In this document: positions 48,044 through 56,708 of the stretch, one piece after another
Layout: every line of letters starts with the position of its first letter
How positions within the stretch are numbered: position 1 is the first letter of the stretch
DNA from: Polyangiaceae bacterium
Lineage (GTDB): Bacteria; Myxococcota_A; Polyangia; Polyangiales; Polyangiaceae
DNA length: 64,000 bases
Direction of reading: 5' to 3'
Assembly (NCBI GenBank): GCA_041389725.1
Contig: JAWKRG010000008.1
Span: 401,441 to 465,440, forward strand
Notes under the pieces: model-generated
The model's database searches: none
Told to the model about the DNA's origin: nothing
The model's input: the letters and a program-made list of their open reading frames with translations, nothing else
Made by a program: the position numbers and the translations under genes

Positions 48044-49066
48044 TCAGGCGTCGATGGTCGTGGGCTTCAGAACGACCTTGCCCCGGCAGCGACCCGCTTC
48101 GACGCGCTGATGAGCGCTCACAATCTCTTCGAGGGGCATCACGGAGTCGATCAGCGGGCGAATGCGGCCCTCCTCCACCAGGGCCGCGATTTGCCTCAGG
48201 TTTTCGCCGGACGTTCGCCTCGCCATGGGAATGACCCGCACGCGGCGCCGAAGCCATGCGCCAGCGGCCATGCGCCCGACGCGTGCGAGGGCGCTGGCGG
48301 TCCCAAGCCACGCCCCGTGCCGCTCGGTGGCCTCGGGCAGCCCGTTGCTCAGGGAGATGACGCGGCCACCTTCTCGAACCACGCCCGCGGCACGTTCGAC
48401 CTCGTCGGGTCCAAGGGCGTCCACGATCAGATCGACGCCCTTCGCTCGCTCGGCCCAGTCCTCCTGCGTGTAATCGATCACTTCATCGGCCCCGAGTCCG
48501 CGCACCAGTTCCACGTTGCGCGTGCTGCAGGTGGCGAGCACCTTCGCTCCTCGCGCCTTCGCAAGCTGAATGGCGATGCTGCCAACCCCGCCCGACCCCG
48601 CTTGGATCAAGACGCGCTCGCCGCTCTCGATCTTGCCCCAAGCGATCAGCGCGTCCCACGCCGTCAGGGCGACCAAGGGCAGGGACGCGGCCTGCTCGTA
48701 CGTGATGTTCGAGGGTTTTATCGCGAGCTCCGCATCCGCCACGCTCGCGAACTCCGCGTAGGTTCCCATGCGTCGATGATTCGGAGAGGCGAAGACCTCG
48801 TCGCCCACGCGAAAGCGCGTGACGGAGGATCCCACTTCGGTGACCACGCCTGCCACGTCCATGCCCAGGATGGCCGGCAGCTTCACGTGCACCAGCGCGC
48901 GCTGCACCCCTTCGCGGATTTTGCAGTCCACGGGGTTCACCGAGGTCGCCTTCACCGCGACCAGAACGTCACTCGGTCCTACTCTCGGCAGGGGACTGCG
49001 GGTCAGGCGCAAAACTTCGGGTCCGCCGTAGCGGTCGAACACGACGGCCGTCATGGTTTCTGACAT
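48044..49066 (-). CDS. MDR family zinc-independent quinone oxidoreductase-like protein
   Basis: 340 aa. MDR fold with GroES-like N-terminal half (VKATSVNPVDCKIREG, ILGMDVAGVV) and NADPH-binding Rossmann segment AGSGGVGSIAIQLAKARGA, the quinone-reductase pattern. Structural zinc Cys quartet is absent and the catalytic zinc ligands are not evident, so a zinc-independent reductase is expected. AAGGAG six bases before the ATG at MSETMTAV chooses that start over an upstream Met. Cytoplasmic. Monocistronic-looking, with the TesB gene 46 bp upstream on the same strand. Confidence 0.9.
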   Translation of the reverse strand: MSETMTAVVFDRYGGPEVLRLTRSPLPRVGPSDVLVAVKATSVNPVDCKIREGVQRALVHVKLPAILGMDVAGVVTEVGSSVTRFRVGDEVFASPNHRRMGTYAEFASVADAELAIKPSNITYEQAASLPLVALTAWDALIAWGKIESGERVLIQAGSGGVGSIAIQLAKARGAKVLATCSTRNVELVRGLGADEVIDYTQEDWAERAKGVDLIVDALGPDEVERAAGVVREGGRVISLSNGLPEATERHGAWLGTASALARVGRMAAGAWLRRRVRVIPMARRTSGENLRQIAALVEEGRIRPLIDSVMPLEEIVSAHQRVEAGRCRGKVVLKPTTIDA

Positions 49067-49112
49067 AGACTGCTCCTTCATCGCGGGGCACGGTCTCCCT
49101 CTCGAGTCACAC

Positions 49113-49979
49113 TCAGGACTCGGGCCATTGACGGATCAGCCCCTCTTGCACGGTGGAAGCGACCAGCACGCCGGACTGCGTGAAGAACTGACCTCGTGCC
49201 AAGCCGCGTGCACCCGAGGCGCTGGGGCTGTCGATCACGTACAGCAGCCACTCGTCGAAGCGGAAGGGCCGATGGAAGTACATGGCGTGGTCGAGGCTCG
49301 CGACCTGCATCCGAGGCGAGAGCCAACTCACGCCGTGGGGTTGCATCGACGTGCCCACCAGGTTGAAGTCCGACGCATAGGCCAATAAGTACTGGTGCAC
49401 CGTTGGTACGTCGGGCAAGCGCGCCGCCGCCCGGTACCAGACCTTGCGCTGCGGAGCGCGCCGATCCGGAGCCAGTGGATTCTGGGGATTCACGGGACGG
49501 ATCTCGATGGGCTTTTCGGAGAGCGCGCGCTCGCGAAGCATCTTTGGGATTCGGTCGGCCGCTTCGCGCGCGAGGTCCGCTTCGGATTTCAAGCCGTCGG
49601 GGCTCGGGGCGTCGGGCTTCTCGTCTTGATGCTCGAAGCCGTCTTCGGGCACCTGGAAAGAAGCAGCCATGCTGAAGATGGGCTTGCCGCTCTGGATGGC
49701 GACGACCCGACGCGTGGTGAAGCTCTTGCCGTCGCGAATCGGGTCCACGTCGTAGACGATGGGTTTCTTGGCGTCGCCCGTGCGCAAGAAGTAGCTGTGA
49801 AAGGAGTGGATGCTTCGCGACGGTCCGACGGTTTGCTGAGCAGCCGACAGGGCTTGCCCCAGCACCTGGCCCCCGAACACGTTGCCCCAGCCCAGATCCT
49901 GGCTCTGCCCGCGGAACAGGTTCTCTTCGATGCGCTCGAGGCTGAGCAGTTGCACCAGCTCATGGAGGACCTGGCTCAT
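49113..49979 (-). CDS. tesB: Acyl-CoA thioesterase II (TesB type)
   Basis: 288 aa, the usual TesB length. Double-hotdog pattern: LVQLLSLERIEENLFRGQS, VFGGQVLGQALSAA, HSFHSYFLRTGD in the first half; the catalytic Asp region ASLDHAMYFHRPFRFDEWLLYVIDSP and GARGLARGQFFTQSG in the second. Hydrolyses medium/long acyl-CoAs in the cytoplasm. Faces the zinc-finger gene head to head (77 bp). Good confidence. Confidence 0.93.
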   Translation of the reverse strand: MSQVLHELVQLLSLERIEENLFRGQSQDLGWGNVFGGQVLGQALSAAQQTVGPSRSIHSFHSYFLRTGDAKKPIVYDVDPIRDGKSFTTRRVVAIQSGKPIFSMAASFQVPEDGFEHQDEKPDAPSPDGLKSEADLAREAADRIPKMLRERALSEKPIEIRPVNPQNPLAPDRRAPQRKVWYRAAARLPDVPTVHQYLLAYASDFNLVGTSMQPHGVSWLSPRMQVASLDHAMYFHRPFRFDEWLLYVIDSPSASGARGLARGQFFTQSGVLVASTVQEGLIRQWPES

Positions 49980-50056
49980 GCCGGCCTACTTACCACGGAC
50001 GGCCCGGGAAACGCCGGATCTTGGCCGCCGGCGGACGGACGCGCTTCAATTCCACC

Positions 50057-50650
50057 GTGGGACATCGACTCGAAGCCGCCGCGAGCGGTCGCAGCAGCTG
50101 CAGAGGCTGCGGCTCAAAGCTCCCCAAGGGCGAACTGCGCTTCGGCGAGTGCGTCGACAATCCCTTCGGTGACGGTGAGGCGACCTACTGGTTCCACCCT
50201 TGGTGTGCGGCGCTGATGCGCCCGGAGCCGTTGTTGCAGCTCGAGGCGGAGGTGGTGGCACTCACCGAGGGTGCAGCGATGCTGCAGACCGCCCAGGAAG
50301 GGATCGAGTACCGGCGCTTGCCGCGCCTGATGCGCGTGGAGAGTGCCCCAAGTGGGCGCGCTCGCTGTCGCAGCTGTCGCGAGCTCATCGAGAAGGGCGC
50401 GCTGAGGTTCTCCCTCGCGATGTTCGAAGATGGGCGCATGAACCCCATCGGCTTCATCCACGTCTCGTGTGCGGCCGCATACTTCGACACGATCTCTCTG
50501 CTGCCGCGCCTGCAGCGCCTACAGCCGGACCTGGATGCCGACACGCTGAAGGCCTGTCGCGCACAGCTCGACGCAGCGAGCGACGCGCGCGGCCCCGGGC
50601 CTGCCAAGGTGCTCGACGCCAGTAGCGAAGAAGAGCGGAAGAAGGCCTAG
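50057..50650 (+). CDS. Protein with two PARP-type zinc fingers
   Basis: 197 aa from a GTG (alternative TTG twelve codons upstream). Two zinc fingers are plain: finger 1 C15-x2-C18-x28-H47-x2-C50 (SGRSSCRGCGSKLPKGELRFG ... WFHPWC) and finger 2 C104-x2-C107-x27-H135-x2-C138 (SGRARCRSCRELIEKGALRF ... FIHVSC). Spacing and flanking Gly-Glu-Leu-Arg-Phe residues match the PARP-1 DNA-nick-sensing fold. There is no ADP-ribosyl-transferase domain, so a DNA-end/break-binding adaptor or a regulator is likely. Cytoplasmic. The double finger is unusual for bacteria. Confidence 0.8.
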   Translation: MGHRLEAAASGRSSCRGCGSKLPKGELRFGECVDNPFGDGEATYWFHPWCAALMRPEPLLQLEAEVVALTEGAAMLQTAQEGIEYRRLPRLMRVESAPSGRARCRSCRELIEKGALRFSLAMFEDGRMNPIGFIHVSCAAAYFDTISLLPRLQRLQPDLDADTLKACRAQLDAASDARGPGPAKVLDASSEEERKKA

Positions 50651-50710
50651 AGCGACGTTCCGCGACAGCCCGCCGCGGCAAGCTGGGTGTGTTTCTGCCA
50701 TCCCACTAAG

Positions 50711-51196
50711 CTACTTCTTCACGCAGGTGCCGGCTCGACACTTCGGCATGCAGGCCCAGGGCGCGCAGTTCTGCGTGTGGCGGCAGCCGTCGTCGTGGAA
50801 CGCCTTCGAGCTAGGCGCCAGGGTCTTCAGGCTTTCCAGATTGAGCACGCCGCCGCAGCCGCTGCGCCGGCCGATTCCGCCTTGGTAGCAGCCGCAGTCC
50901 GCGTCGGTCTGGCAGTCCGTCTTGCCCTGGTCCAGCGCGGCCGCGTACTTGGCAGCGTGCACCACGCAGGGGTGCGTGATGGGGTCGGGCGTCGGCTCGT
51001 TTGCCGGGGTGGAAGTCGAGGACGGGTCCGTCGACGCAACGGTCGGCGTAGTAGTTGGCGCGGGCTCGCTCACCGTGGGCACCTGCACCTGCGGTGAGGG
51101 TGGCGTGTTGGTCGGCCCTGGGGCGGGGGCGCTGGAGTTGTTGCAGCCCAAGGCGACGAACGAAGGGGCCAAAAGGCCAAAAGCGATGGTTCTCAT
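50711..51196 (-). CDS. Predicted lipoprotein, Thr/Pro linker and Cys-rich tail
   Basis: 161 aa. The ATG gives signal peptide MRTIAFGLLAPSFVALGC with lipobox VALGC; the long open frame further upstream lies opposite the phosphodiesterase gene. Pro/Thr/Ser linker (about 20-75), then a Cys-rich domain (CQTDADCGCYQGG, CGGVLNLESL, CRHTQNCAPWACMPKC) with roughly ten Cys. The pattern TDADCGCYQGG is typical of small myxobacterial secreted proteins. It starts divergently from the phosphodiesterase lipoprotein (111 bp). Confidence 0.76.
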   Translation of the reverse strand: MRTIAFGLLAPSFVALGCNNSSAPAPGPTNTPPSPQVQVPTVSEPAPTTTPTVASTDPSSTSTPANEPTPDPITHPCVVHAAKYAAALDQGKTDCQTDADCGCYQGGIGRRSGCGGVLNLESLKTLAPSSKAFHDDGCRHTQNCAPWACMPKCRAGTCVKK

Positions 51197-51307
51197 GAGG
51201 TGAATCCCCGTGGCAGACGAGCGCCCGTGGGGCAGAGCGTAGCATCCGTGCGCGGCGAGGGGCGAGGACAGGTGACTCCGCGCGGGGAGGGTGGAAGACT
51301 GCGGGCC

Positions 51308-52201
51308 ATGAAATCGTGGTTGTCGCTGCTTGCTGCGCTGCTGCTGCTCGGGTGCGGAGACGACGAGCTGGTGGTGAAGCGCCCGCCCGAGCCCTTCAAG
51401 GTCATGTCCTTCAACGTGCTCTGCTCGCTGTGTGCGACCCCGGATCACGATCCTTGGGAGATGCGTCTCGAGATGTTCCGCGACGTCTTCGATCGCCATG
51501 ATCCCGATCTGCTGGGCATTCAGGAGCTGACCCCGCTCGGTGACGAAGTCGGGCTCTTCCTCGACCGCCTCAGCGGTCATTCCGCGATCTACTTTGCTCC
51601 CGACGACGGGTTGTCCTACCCGGACGCCGCCATTTTCTACCGCCGCAGTCGTTTCTCCGTCATCGAGAGTGGCGAGTACTGGCTCAGCCCCACACCGGAC
51701 GTGCCGAACAGCAGTGGGTTTGCCAAGCCTCAGCTGCCGCGCTTGGTGGTGTGGGCGCGTCTCAAAGACAACGCCGGTGACCGTGAACTGTATTTCGCGA
51801 CCACGCACTTCGACAACAACACGCCGAGCCAGGCCATGAGCGCGCCCTTGGTGAAGGAGCGCACGAAGCCCTTCGTCGGTACGCTGCCGGTCATGCTCGT
51901 GGGGGACTTCAACTCGAAACCTGCCGTGGAGGCCTTCCAGACGCTCACGACGGACGCCGGGGACGGCTTCGCCTTCGCCGATACTCAGCCCTTGGCAGAA
52001 AGCTGGAGCACTATCAGCAATCAAGACCCCGCACCGAGCTACGATCTGGCCGATCGCATCGACCACATCTTCGTCGCCGGGGACCAGACGACCTGGAGCG
52101 TCAGTCGCTGGCAAGCCGATCTGACCGTCTATCCACCCAACGACCGCTATCCCTCGGACCACTTCCCGATCGTCGCGGAACTGGACTACGCCAAGCGTTG
52201 A
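51308..52201 (+). CDS. Endonuclease/exonuclease/phosphatase (EEP) family lipoprotein
   Basis: 297 aa. Lipobox LLLLGC after a clear signal peptide. EEP motifs follow in order: VMSFNVL, LLGIQEL (catalytic Glu), TTHFDNN, VGDFNSKP (Asp/Asn) and SDHFPIVAEL (terminal His). Such exported enzymes hydrolyse phosphodiesters in nucleic acids or lipids (sphingomyelinase-like, DNase-I-like); the substrate is unknown. Acts at the cell surface if lipidated. The stop lies 6 bp from the convergent MFS gene stop. Confidence 0.88.
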   Translation: MKSWLSLLAALLLLGCGDDELVVKRPPEPFKVMSFNVLCSLCATPDHDPWEMRLEMFRDVFDRHDPDLLGIQELTPLGDEVGLFLDRLSGHSAIYFAPDDGLSYPDAAIFYRRSRFSVIESGEYWLSPTPDVPNSSGFAKPQLPRLVVWARLKDNAGDRELYFATTHFDNNTPSQAMSAPLVKERTKPFVGTLPVMLVGDFNSKPAVEAFQTLTTDAGDGFAFADTQPLAESWSTISNQDPAPSYDLADRIDHIFVAGDQTTWSVSRWQADLTVYPPNDRYPSDHFPIVAELDYAKR

Positions 52202-52207
52202 GTCGCA

Positions 52208-53587
52208 TCACCGGACTTCCGGCGGCTTGTCTGTCTCGGAAGGGTGCGTGCCACCGAAGACTGCCAGACGGGCGCCCCTGAGCGGGGACTGACCGACGAT
52301 GTGGATGATGACGTCGCCCAGGTTCCCTGACTCCACCTCCCGCACTTCTCGCACCAGCGGGATTAGCGCCAGCGACGCAAGCAGACGCAGCACCCCGCTG
52401 GCGACGAACACCAGTTGTAGCGGAGAGCCAAGCGGGAGCCCCCACGCGGCCAGGCCCGCGTTGCTCGGCAGCAGAGTCGCCAAGAGCCCGCCACAACTGG
52501 CGCCGAGGAACAGGCCGGCGCTGGTCGTGGCGTTGTAGTACGCAACGCAGCGGGCACGCTTTTGCGGTGTCACCGCATCGAACAAGAAGTTCGCGACCGA
52601 TAGGTGAAACCCCGACCACAGCAACCCCGCGATCACTTGTAGCGCGATCACGAACCACACGTTCGATGCGAACAACCACAGCATCGGCACCACCGGGAGT
52701 GTCAGGCCCGTGAGCGCCAAGATGCGCCGATTGCCGAAACGATCTCCTACACGCCCCCAGGATTGCATCATCGCTGCTTGAGCAGCGATGAACGCGGCCG
52801 AGCACAGCGTGAACTCCACATACCCAAAGCCCAGATCCTCGAGCATGAAGGGAGTAAAGAAGGGACTGGCCACGTGCGTGGCGCCGAGGAATACGGCGAC
52901 GTAGAGGGTGAAGCGCCCGAAATTGCCGCGGGGCGACCGCCACAGGAAAGCTCGAAAGGTGAAAGTCTGGTCTGTCGCTGGGGGGTGATACGGGGGTTCG
53001 TGCATCGAGTGGATCTCGCGCGCGCTCAGTAGACGGGCCAACGCTGCAACCACGAATACGATCGCGAAACCGCTGCCCTCGGCACCCAGATGCCGCGCAA
53101 GCGCGAGTCCGCCCCCCGCCAGGAAGACACTGCCGAACTCAACGGCGGTGCGCACGCGATTGCGGCGCCCGAAAAACTCCCCGCGCCGTTGCGGAGGTAC
53201 CAGCTCGGCAATCCACGAGTTCCACGCGGGCACCACCACGCCAGCAGCCGTGTGGTACAGGGCGGCTAGGGCCAGCAGCGGTAGAGTGGCCTGCTCCGGC
53301 GATGCCAGGGCGAGCGCAGCCAGGGGCAGGTAGGCCACGCCCTGGAGCGCTGCCGGAACGACCGCGAGACTACGGCGAGATTTGGCGCGGTCCAGGAGCC
53401 CCGCAGTGAAGATCTGAGCGATGCCCCCGAGGAGCAGCGGTGCGGAGGCCAGGATCCCGATCCAGAAGTGCTGCACCCCAACCATGACTGCGAAGGGGAT
53501 CAAATAGGCCTCGCCGGCGCCCAACATCACGGCGTGCGCAGCGCCATCTCGCACGGAGTGGCGCAGGCTGCTGGAGTCGTTGGCCAT
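52208..53587 (-). CDS. Major facilitator superfamily transporter
   Basis: 459 aa with about 12 membrane helices. MFS motif A-like loop in LLDRAKSRRSL and the second-half loop WGRVGDRFGNRRIL are visible, as is PQRRGEFFGRRNRVR in the central loop. AAGGGAGGG six bases upstream supports the ATG. Substrate unknown; the first half resembles the multidrug/unknown MFS_1 subgroup. Divergent to the PHP lipoprotein gene. Confidence 0.92.
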   Translation of the reverse strand: MANDSSSLRHSVRDGAAHAVMLGAGEAYLIPFAVMVGVQHFWIGILASAPLLLGGIAQIFTAGLLDRAKSRRSLAVVPAALQGVAYLPLAALALASPEQATLPLLALAALYHTAAGVVVPAWNSWIAELVPPQRRGEFFGRRNRVRTAVEFGSVFLAGGGLALARHLGAEGSGFAIVFVVAALARLLSAREIHSMHEPPYHPPATDQTFTFRAFLWRSPRGNFGRFTLYVAVFLGATHVASPFFTPFMLEDLGFGYVEFTLCSAAFIAAQAAMMQSWGRVGDRFGNRRILALTGLTLPVVPMLWLFASNVWFVIALQVIAGLLWSGFHLSVANFLFDAVTPQKRARCVAYYNATTSAGLFLGASCGGLLATLLPSNAGLAAWGLPLGSPLQLVFVASGVLRLLASLALIPLVREVREVESGNLGDVIIHIVGQSPLRGARLAVFGGTHPSETDKPPEVR

Positions 53588-53695
53588 GGAGCCCTCCCTT
53601 GCACGAAACGGCGGGTCAGGGAATTCCGCGACGCACTTTCTCCTCCCTCGCTCGCTGAAGTAGCGTGCCCAGGCTTGTCCCCGGAGTCCGATCGT

Positions 53696-55264
53696 TTGCG
53701 CCCACTTCGCCTTCGCGCCCCGGGCGCGTGGCTGTCCCTGGGCGCCGCGGCGCTTTGTCTCGCATCGGCGGGCTCCAGTTGTCGGCAACAGCGCGGAAAG
53801 CCCGTGCACACGCGGCTGACGGTGAACGAACAACGACGCTTGGCCGTGCCGCCGGGGCGCATCGACCCGAGGCGACCGGTGGGCATGGTGCGCGTGCGCG
53901 TGATCGACGAACACACGGGCCGCCCCGTTGCTGCCAAACTGACTTTCGTGGGACGCCACGGCTCGGCGACGCCTCGCCTTTCGCTTGCCGACTTGCCGGT
54001 GCGCCACGGCGACGCTCTCGCTGCCTACAATCGGGTGTTCGCTCCGACGGGCGTCGCCGACGTGCCGATCCCGCACGGCCGCTACGATCTCGCCGTCAAT
54101 CACGGCCCCGAGTGGACGGAGCTCATCGTGTCGGGGGTGACCGTGAGCGAGAAGGCCATCAGCATCGAGGCACCCCTCAGTCACGTCGCCGACCTGCCGG
54201 GCTGGGTCAGCGCGGATCTGCACGTGCACGCTGCGCCCAGTTGGGACTCCGTCGTCCCCCTGGAAGCGCGCGCCGCCCAGTTCATCGCCGACGGCGTGGA
54301 TGTTCTGGTCGCGACGGATCACAACCTGGCGACCGACTACGGCGCAGCGGTGCATCCCGCCAGCGCGGGGCACAGCCTCAGCGCGATCTCGGGCTCGGAG
54401 CTCACCACCGACGACTGGGGACATTTCGGCGTCTTCCCTCTGGAGCCGGATCCAACTTGGGAAGTGCTCGCCGGGCGGCGCGTGCGCGGCAAGACACCGG
54501 AGCGACTCATCGCCCAAGTTCGCGCGCGCGCGCCCGAAGCGCTCGTCAGCGTGAATCATCCGCGCCTGGGCAAGATGGGCTACTTCACCCTCGGAAGCTT
54601 CGATGGCTCCACGGCGAAGTCGAGGCGAATGGGAGCGACCGAGGACTTCGACGCGGTCGAGATCCTCAACGGCTATCAGGACGCGAACATGCGCTTCGTC
54701 GACGTCCTGCTGCGTGATTGGTTCGCGCTGCTTGGTCACGGGCGTCGCGTCACCGCCGTGGGGAACTCCGATACGCATCACCTGCACGGCCAACCCGGCG
54801 GCTACCCACGCAACTACGTGCAGATCGGCAGCGAGTCGCCGAGCGGGCCGGTGCTCGCTCGGGCACTTCGCGCGGGCAGGAGCTTCTTCACGACCGGACC
54901 CATGCTGGAACTCGAGCTGCGGGGCGGCGGCATTGGCGACACCGTGCGTGCGGAGCGTGGGAACGTGGCCGGTCGGGTGCGCGTGCGGGCCGCGCCCTGG
55001 GTCGACGTCAGTCGTGTGAGGATCTACCTGGGCGGCGAGGTGGCGGCGGACTGGGCGGTGAAGGCTGGCGCCGCCGCGCTTCGGTTCGAGCGTCAGTTCG
55101 AGCTCGCCGTCGCTCGGGACTCCTTCCTGGTAGTACGCGTCGACGGCAAACGCCCCTTGGGGCCGAGCGTGGCGCCGACTCGAGGCGCGGCGATGCTGCC
55201 CATCGCGATCAGCAATCCCGTTTTCGTGGACGGGAACGGGGACGGTCAGTGGCGACCGCAGTGA
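53696..55264 (+). CDS. PHP/CehA-like exported metallohydrolase, paralogue of the 10-13 kb gene
   Basis: 522 aa from a TTG with GGAG nine bases upstream; the open frame extends upstream opposite the MFS gene and the exact start is uncertain (another TTG lies seven codons earlier). A signal-like hydrophobic segment (WLSLGAAALCLASAGSSC) ends in a Cys, so a lipoprotein is likely. PHP-type metal motifs: DLHVHAAPS, ATDHNLATDYG, GSELTTDDWGH, VNHPR and GNSDTHHLHG. Contains a small beta module at the C-terminus (VSRVRIYLGG). Same motif order as the 858-aa protein but without its large N-terminal region. Substrate unknown. Confidence 0.8.
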   Translation: MRPLRLRAPGAWLSLGAAALCLASAGSSCRQQRGKPVHTRLTVNEQRRLAVPPGRIDPRRPVGMVRVRVIDEHTGRPVAAKLTFVGRHGSATPRLSLADLPVRHGDALAAYNRVFAPTGVADVPIPHGRYDLAVNHGPEWTELIVSGVTVSEKAISIEAPLSHVADLPGWVSADLHVHAAPSWDSVVPLEARAAQFIADGVDVLVATDHNLATDYGAAVHPASAGHSLSAISGSELTTDDWGHFGVFPLEPDPTWEVLAGRRVRGKTPERLIAQVRARAPEALVSVNHPRLGKMGYFTLGSFDGSTAKSRRMGATEDFDAVEILNGYQDANMRFVDVLLRDWFALLGHGRRVTAVGNSDTHHLHGQPGGYPRNYVQIGSESPSGPVLARALRAGRSFFTTGPMLELELRGGGIGDTVRAERGNVAGRVRVRAAPWVDVSRVRIYLGGEVAADWAVKAGAAALRFERQFELAVARDSFLVVRVDGKRPLGPSVAPTRGAAMLPIAISNPVFVDGNGDGQWRPQ

Positions 55265-55302
55265 GCGTTGTCTTCGGCGGCGGCGCGAAGTATCGACGAG
55301 GT

Positions 55303-56223
55303 ATGCAGGTAGAACGTTTGGGCTCCGTGCGCGGCGGCGGGCCGTTGGCGCTGCTCCTTCTGGCGCTGTCTTCCCAGGCCTGTGACGACCCCGAAGCATG
55401 CAAGCAGCGAGTCGAATGCAAGGAACAGGGCAAGTGCACCGTCGACGACAAGGGTCTGTGCGTGGTGCAGGCCAGCAGCGACTGCAAGGACGCGAAGATC
55501 TGCAAAGCCGAAGGCAAGTGCAGCGCCAAAGACGGCGCCTGCGTGGTGGCCGAAGACAGCGACTGCAAAGGCTCTGAAGCCTGCAGTGGGCAGGGGCGCT
55601 GCAGCGCGCGCAACGGCGTCTGCGAGAACCCCGAGCTCGCGACCCACGTCGAGTGCACCAAGACCTGCGAAAGCGAAGGTCTGTGTGTCACTCAGGGCGG
55701 CAAGTGCGTCGCCCTGTCGCGGCGGCATTGCGCCGGTACCAGTGAAGCGAAGGCAGAGAAAGAGAGCGTGTGCGCACGCCTCGGGCGCTGCACGGCCAAG
55801 GACGGCAAGTGCATTGCCGCCGACGCCAAGGACTGTGCGGCCGCCCAGGTCTGCAAAGACGCCGCCCAGTGCGCGGTCGAAGGCGGCGAGTGCGTGGCCA
55901 GCGAGGACGACTGCAAGAAGAGCGCGGCCTGCGAGCGCGACGGCAAGTGCGGCGTGAAGGACGGCAAGTGCGTGGCCGTCGCTGCAGCGGATTGCCGCAA
56001 ATCCGCGCGCTGCAAGCTGGAAGGCAATTGCTCGATGAAAGACGGCGCCTGCATCGCCGCGTCCTCGGCCGACTGCCAGCAATCCTCGGTCTGCGCGCAG
56101 GTGAAGCGCTGCAAAGCCGAGGGCGGCGCCTGCGTCTCCGTCGGCAAAGCCGCGGGCGGCAGCGCCCAAAGCGGCGATCCCCCCGACAAGGCCCGCAAAA
56201 CCACCATCGACGGCCTCTGGTAG
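55303..56223 (+). CDS. Lipoprotein built of nine Cys-rich tandem repeats
   Basis: 306 aa. Lipobox SSQAC then nine units of about 27-33 residues, each with four Cys in the pattern C-x5-C-x5-C-x6-C (e.g. CKDAKICKAEGKCSAKDGAC), separated by short acidic linkers. Positions are strongly Lys/Glu/Asp rich, so the protein is a disulfide-stabilised rod or metal-binding array at the surface. Units differ at most positions, so copies are old. The ATG has only a weak ribosome-binding site (GACGAGG, close to it). Followed directly by a 14-bp repeat array. Confidence 0.86.
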   Translation: MQVERLGSVRGGGPLALLLLALSSQACDDPEACKQRVECKEQGKCTVDDKGLCVVQASSDCKDAKICKAEGKCSAKDGACVVAEDSDCKGSEACSGQGRCSARNGVCENPELATHVECTKTCESEGLCVTQGGKCVALSRRHCAGTSEAKAEKESVCARLGRCTAKDGKCIAADAKDCAAAQVCKDAAQCAVEGGECVASEDDCKKSAACERDGKCGVKDGKCVAVAAADCRKSARCKLEGNCSMKDGACIAASSADCQQSSVCAQVKRCKAEGGACVSVGKAAGGSAQSGDPPDKARKTTIDGLW

Positions 56224-56229
56224 CGCAAA

Positions 56230-56367
56230 CGACCCAGGTTGAACGACCCTGGTTGAACGACCCTGGTTGAACGACCCTGGTTGAACGACCCTGGTTGAAC
56301 GCCCCAGGTTGAACGCCCCAGGTTGAGCGACCCAGGTTGAACGCCCCCGGTTGAACGACCCGGAATG
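56230..56367. repeat. 14-bp tandem repeat array (9 full copies plus a partial one)
   Basis: Units of the form CGMCCCWGGTTGAA, all contiguous with no spacers, with A/C at position 3 and A/T at position 7; four successive copies are identical (CGACCCTGGTTGAA). The last copy degrades into CGACCCGGAATG. Array sits just after the Cys-rich lipoprotein stop and about 340 bp before the metalloprotease. Being 14 bp, a copy change shifts any reading frame. Confidence 0.95.
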
Positions 56368-56673
56368 CGCTCGAGTCGCTTTCATGTGATCTGTTGGTTG
56401 TTGGGTCTCGACCCGCGGCGGCGCGGCGCTCTCCTCCCACGCTGCAAGCCGGTCCTGCGCTGAAGCGGCGAGTGACGCGTACGACGCGTTGACGTTGGGT
56501 GACGCCTCGGAAGGACGGCGCGCGCCGGCACTCGCACGCCCGCGCACAACCGGACTCTACTTTCTGCGAGGGAACCGGGCTTACGTCGGGTCCCTCTGCA
56601 GCGAGTTGCGCAACATTTGCTCAACTTGCGTGACGTGGCGCCGCGTGCGCCGCGCGTCGACGCGCGGATGAAC
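56368..56673. other. Intergenic stretch before the metalloprotease
   Basis: About 300 bp with no credible gene. Open frames here are short or shared with the array. Notable features are an AT-richer segment (near 56385-56400) just downstream of the array and a promoter-like pair at its right end. Nothing else recognised. Confidence 0.5.
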
Positions 56674-56701
56674 TTGACTACGTCAACGGCGAGCGTATGC
56701 T
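56674..56701 (+). promoter_or_regulatory. Candidate sigma70-type promoter of the metalloprotease gene
   Basis: TTGACT, 16 nt, TATGCT. The expected transcription start, 6-8 nt after the -10 box, falls at or next to the ATG at 56709, suggesting a leaderless transcript. Another in-frame ATG lies inside the -10 box. Confidence 0.5.
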
Positions 56702-56708
56702 CCACGTC

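Noticed and set aside
53468..53695. N-terminal extension of the small PHP protein
   Set aside because: Those codons lie opposite the MFS gene start and lack signal-peptide character; a later TTG gives a better N-terminus.
56230..56367. CRISPR array
   Set aside because: Units are contiguous, 14 bp, with no spacers and no cas genes nearby.
55246..56547. 433-codon minus-strand frame with periodic peptide (STRVVQPGSFNQG)
   Set aside because: It is the antisense of the Cys-rich gene plus the 14-bp array; the peptide periodicity comes from the DNA repeat.
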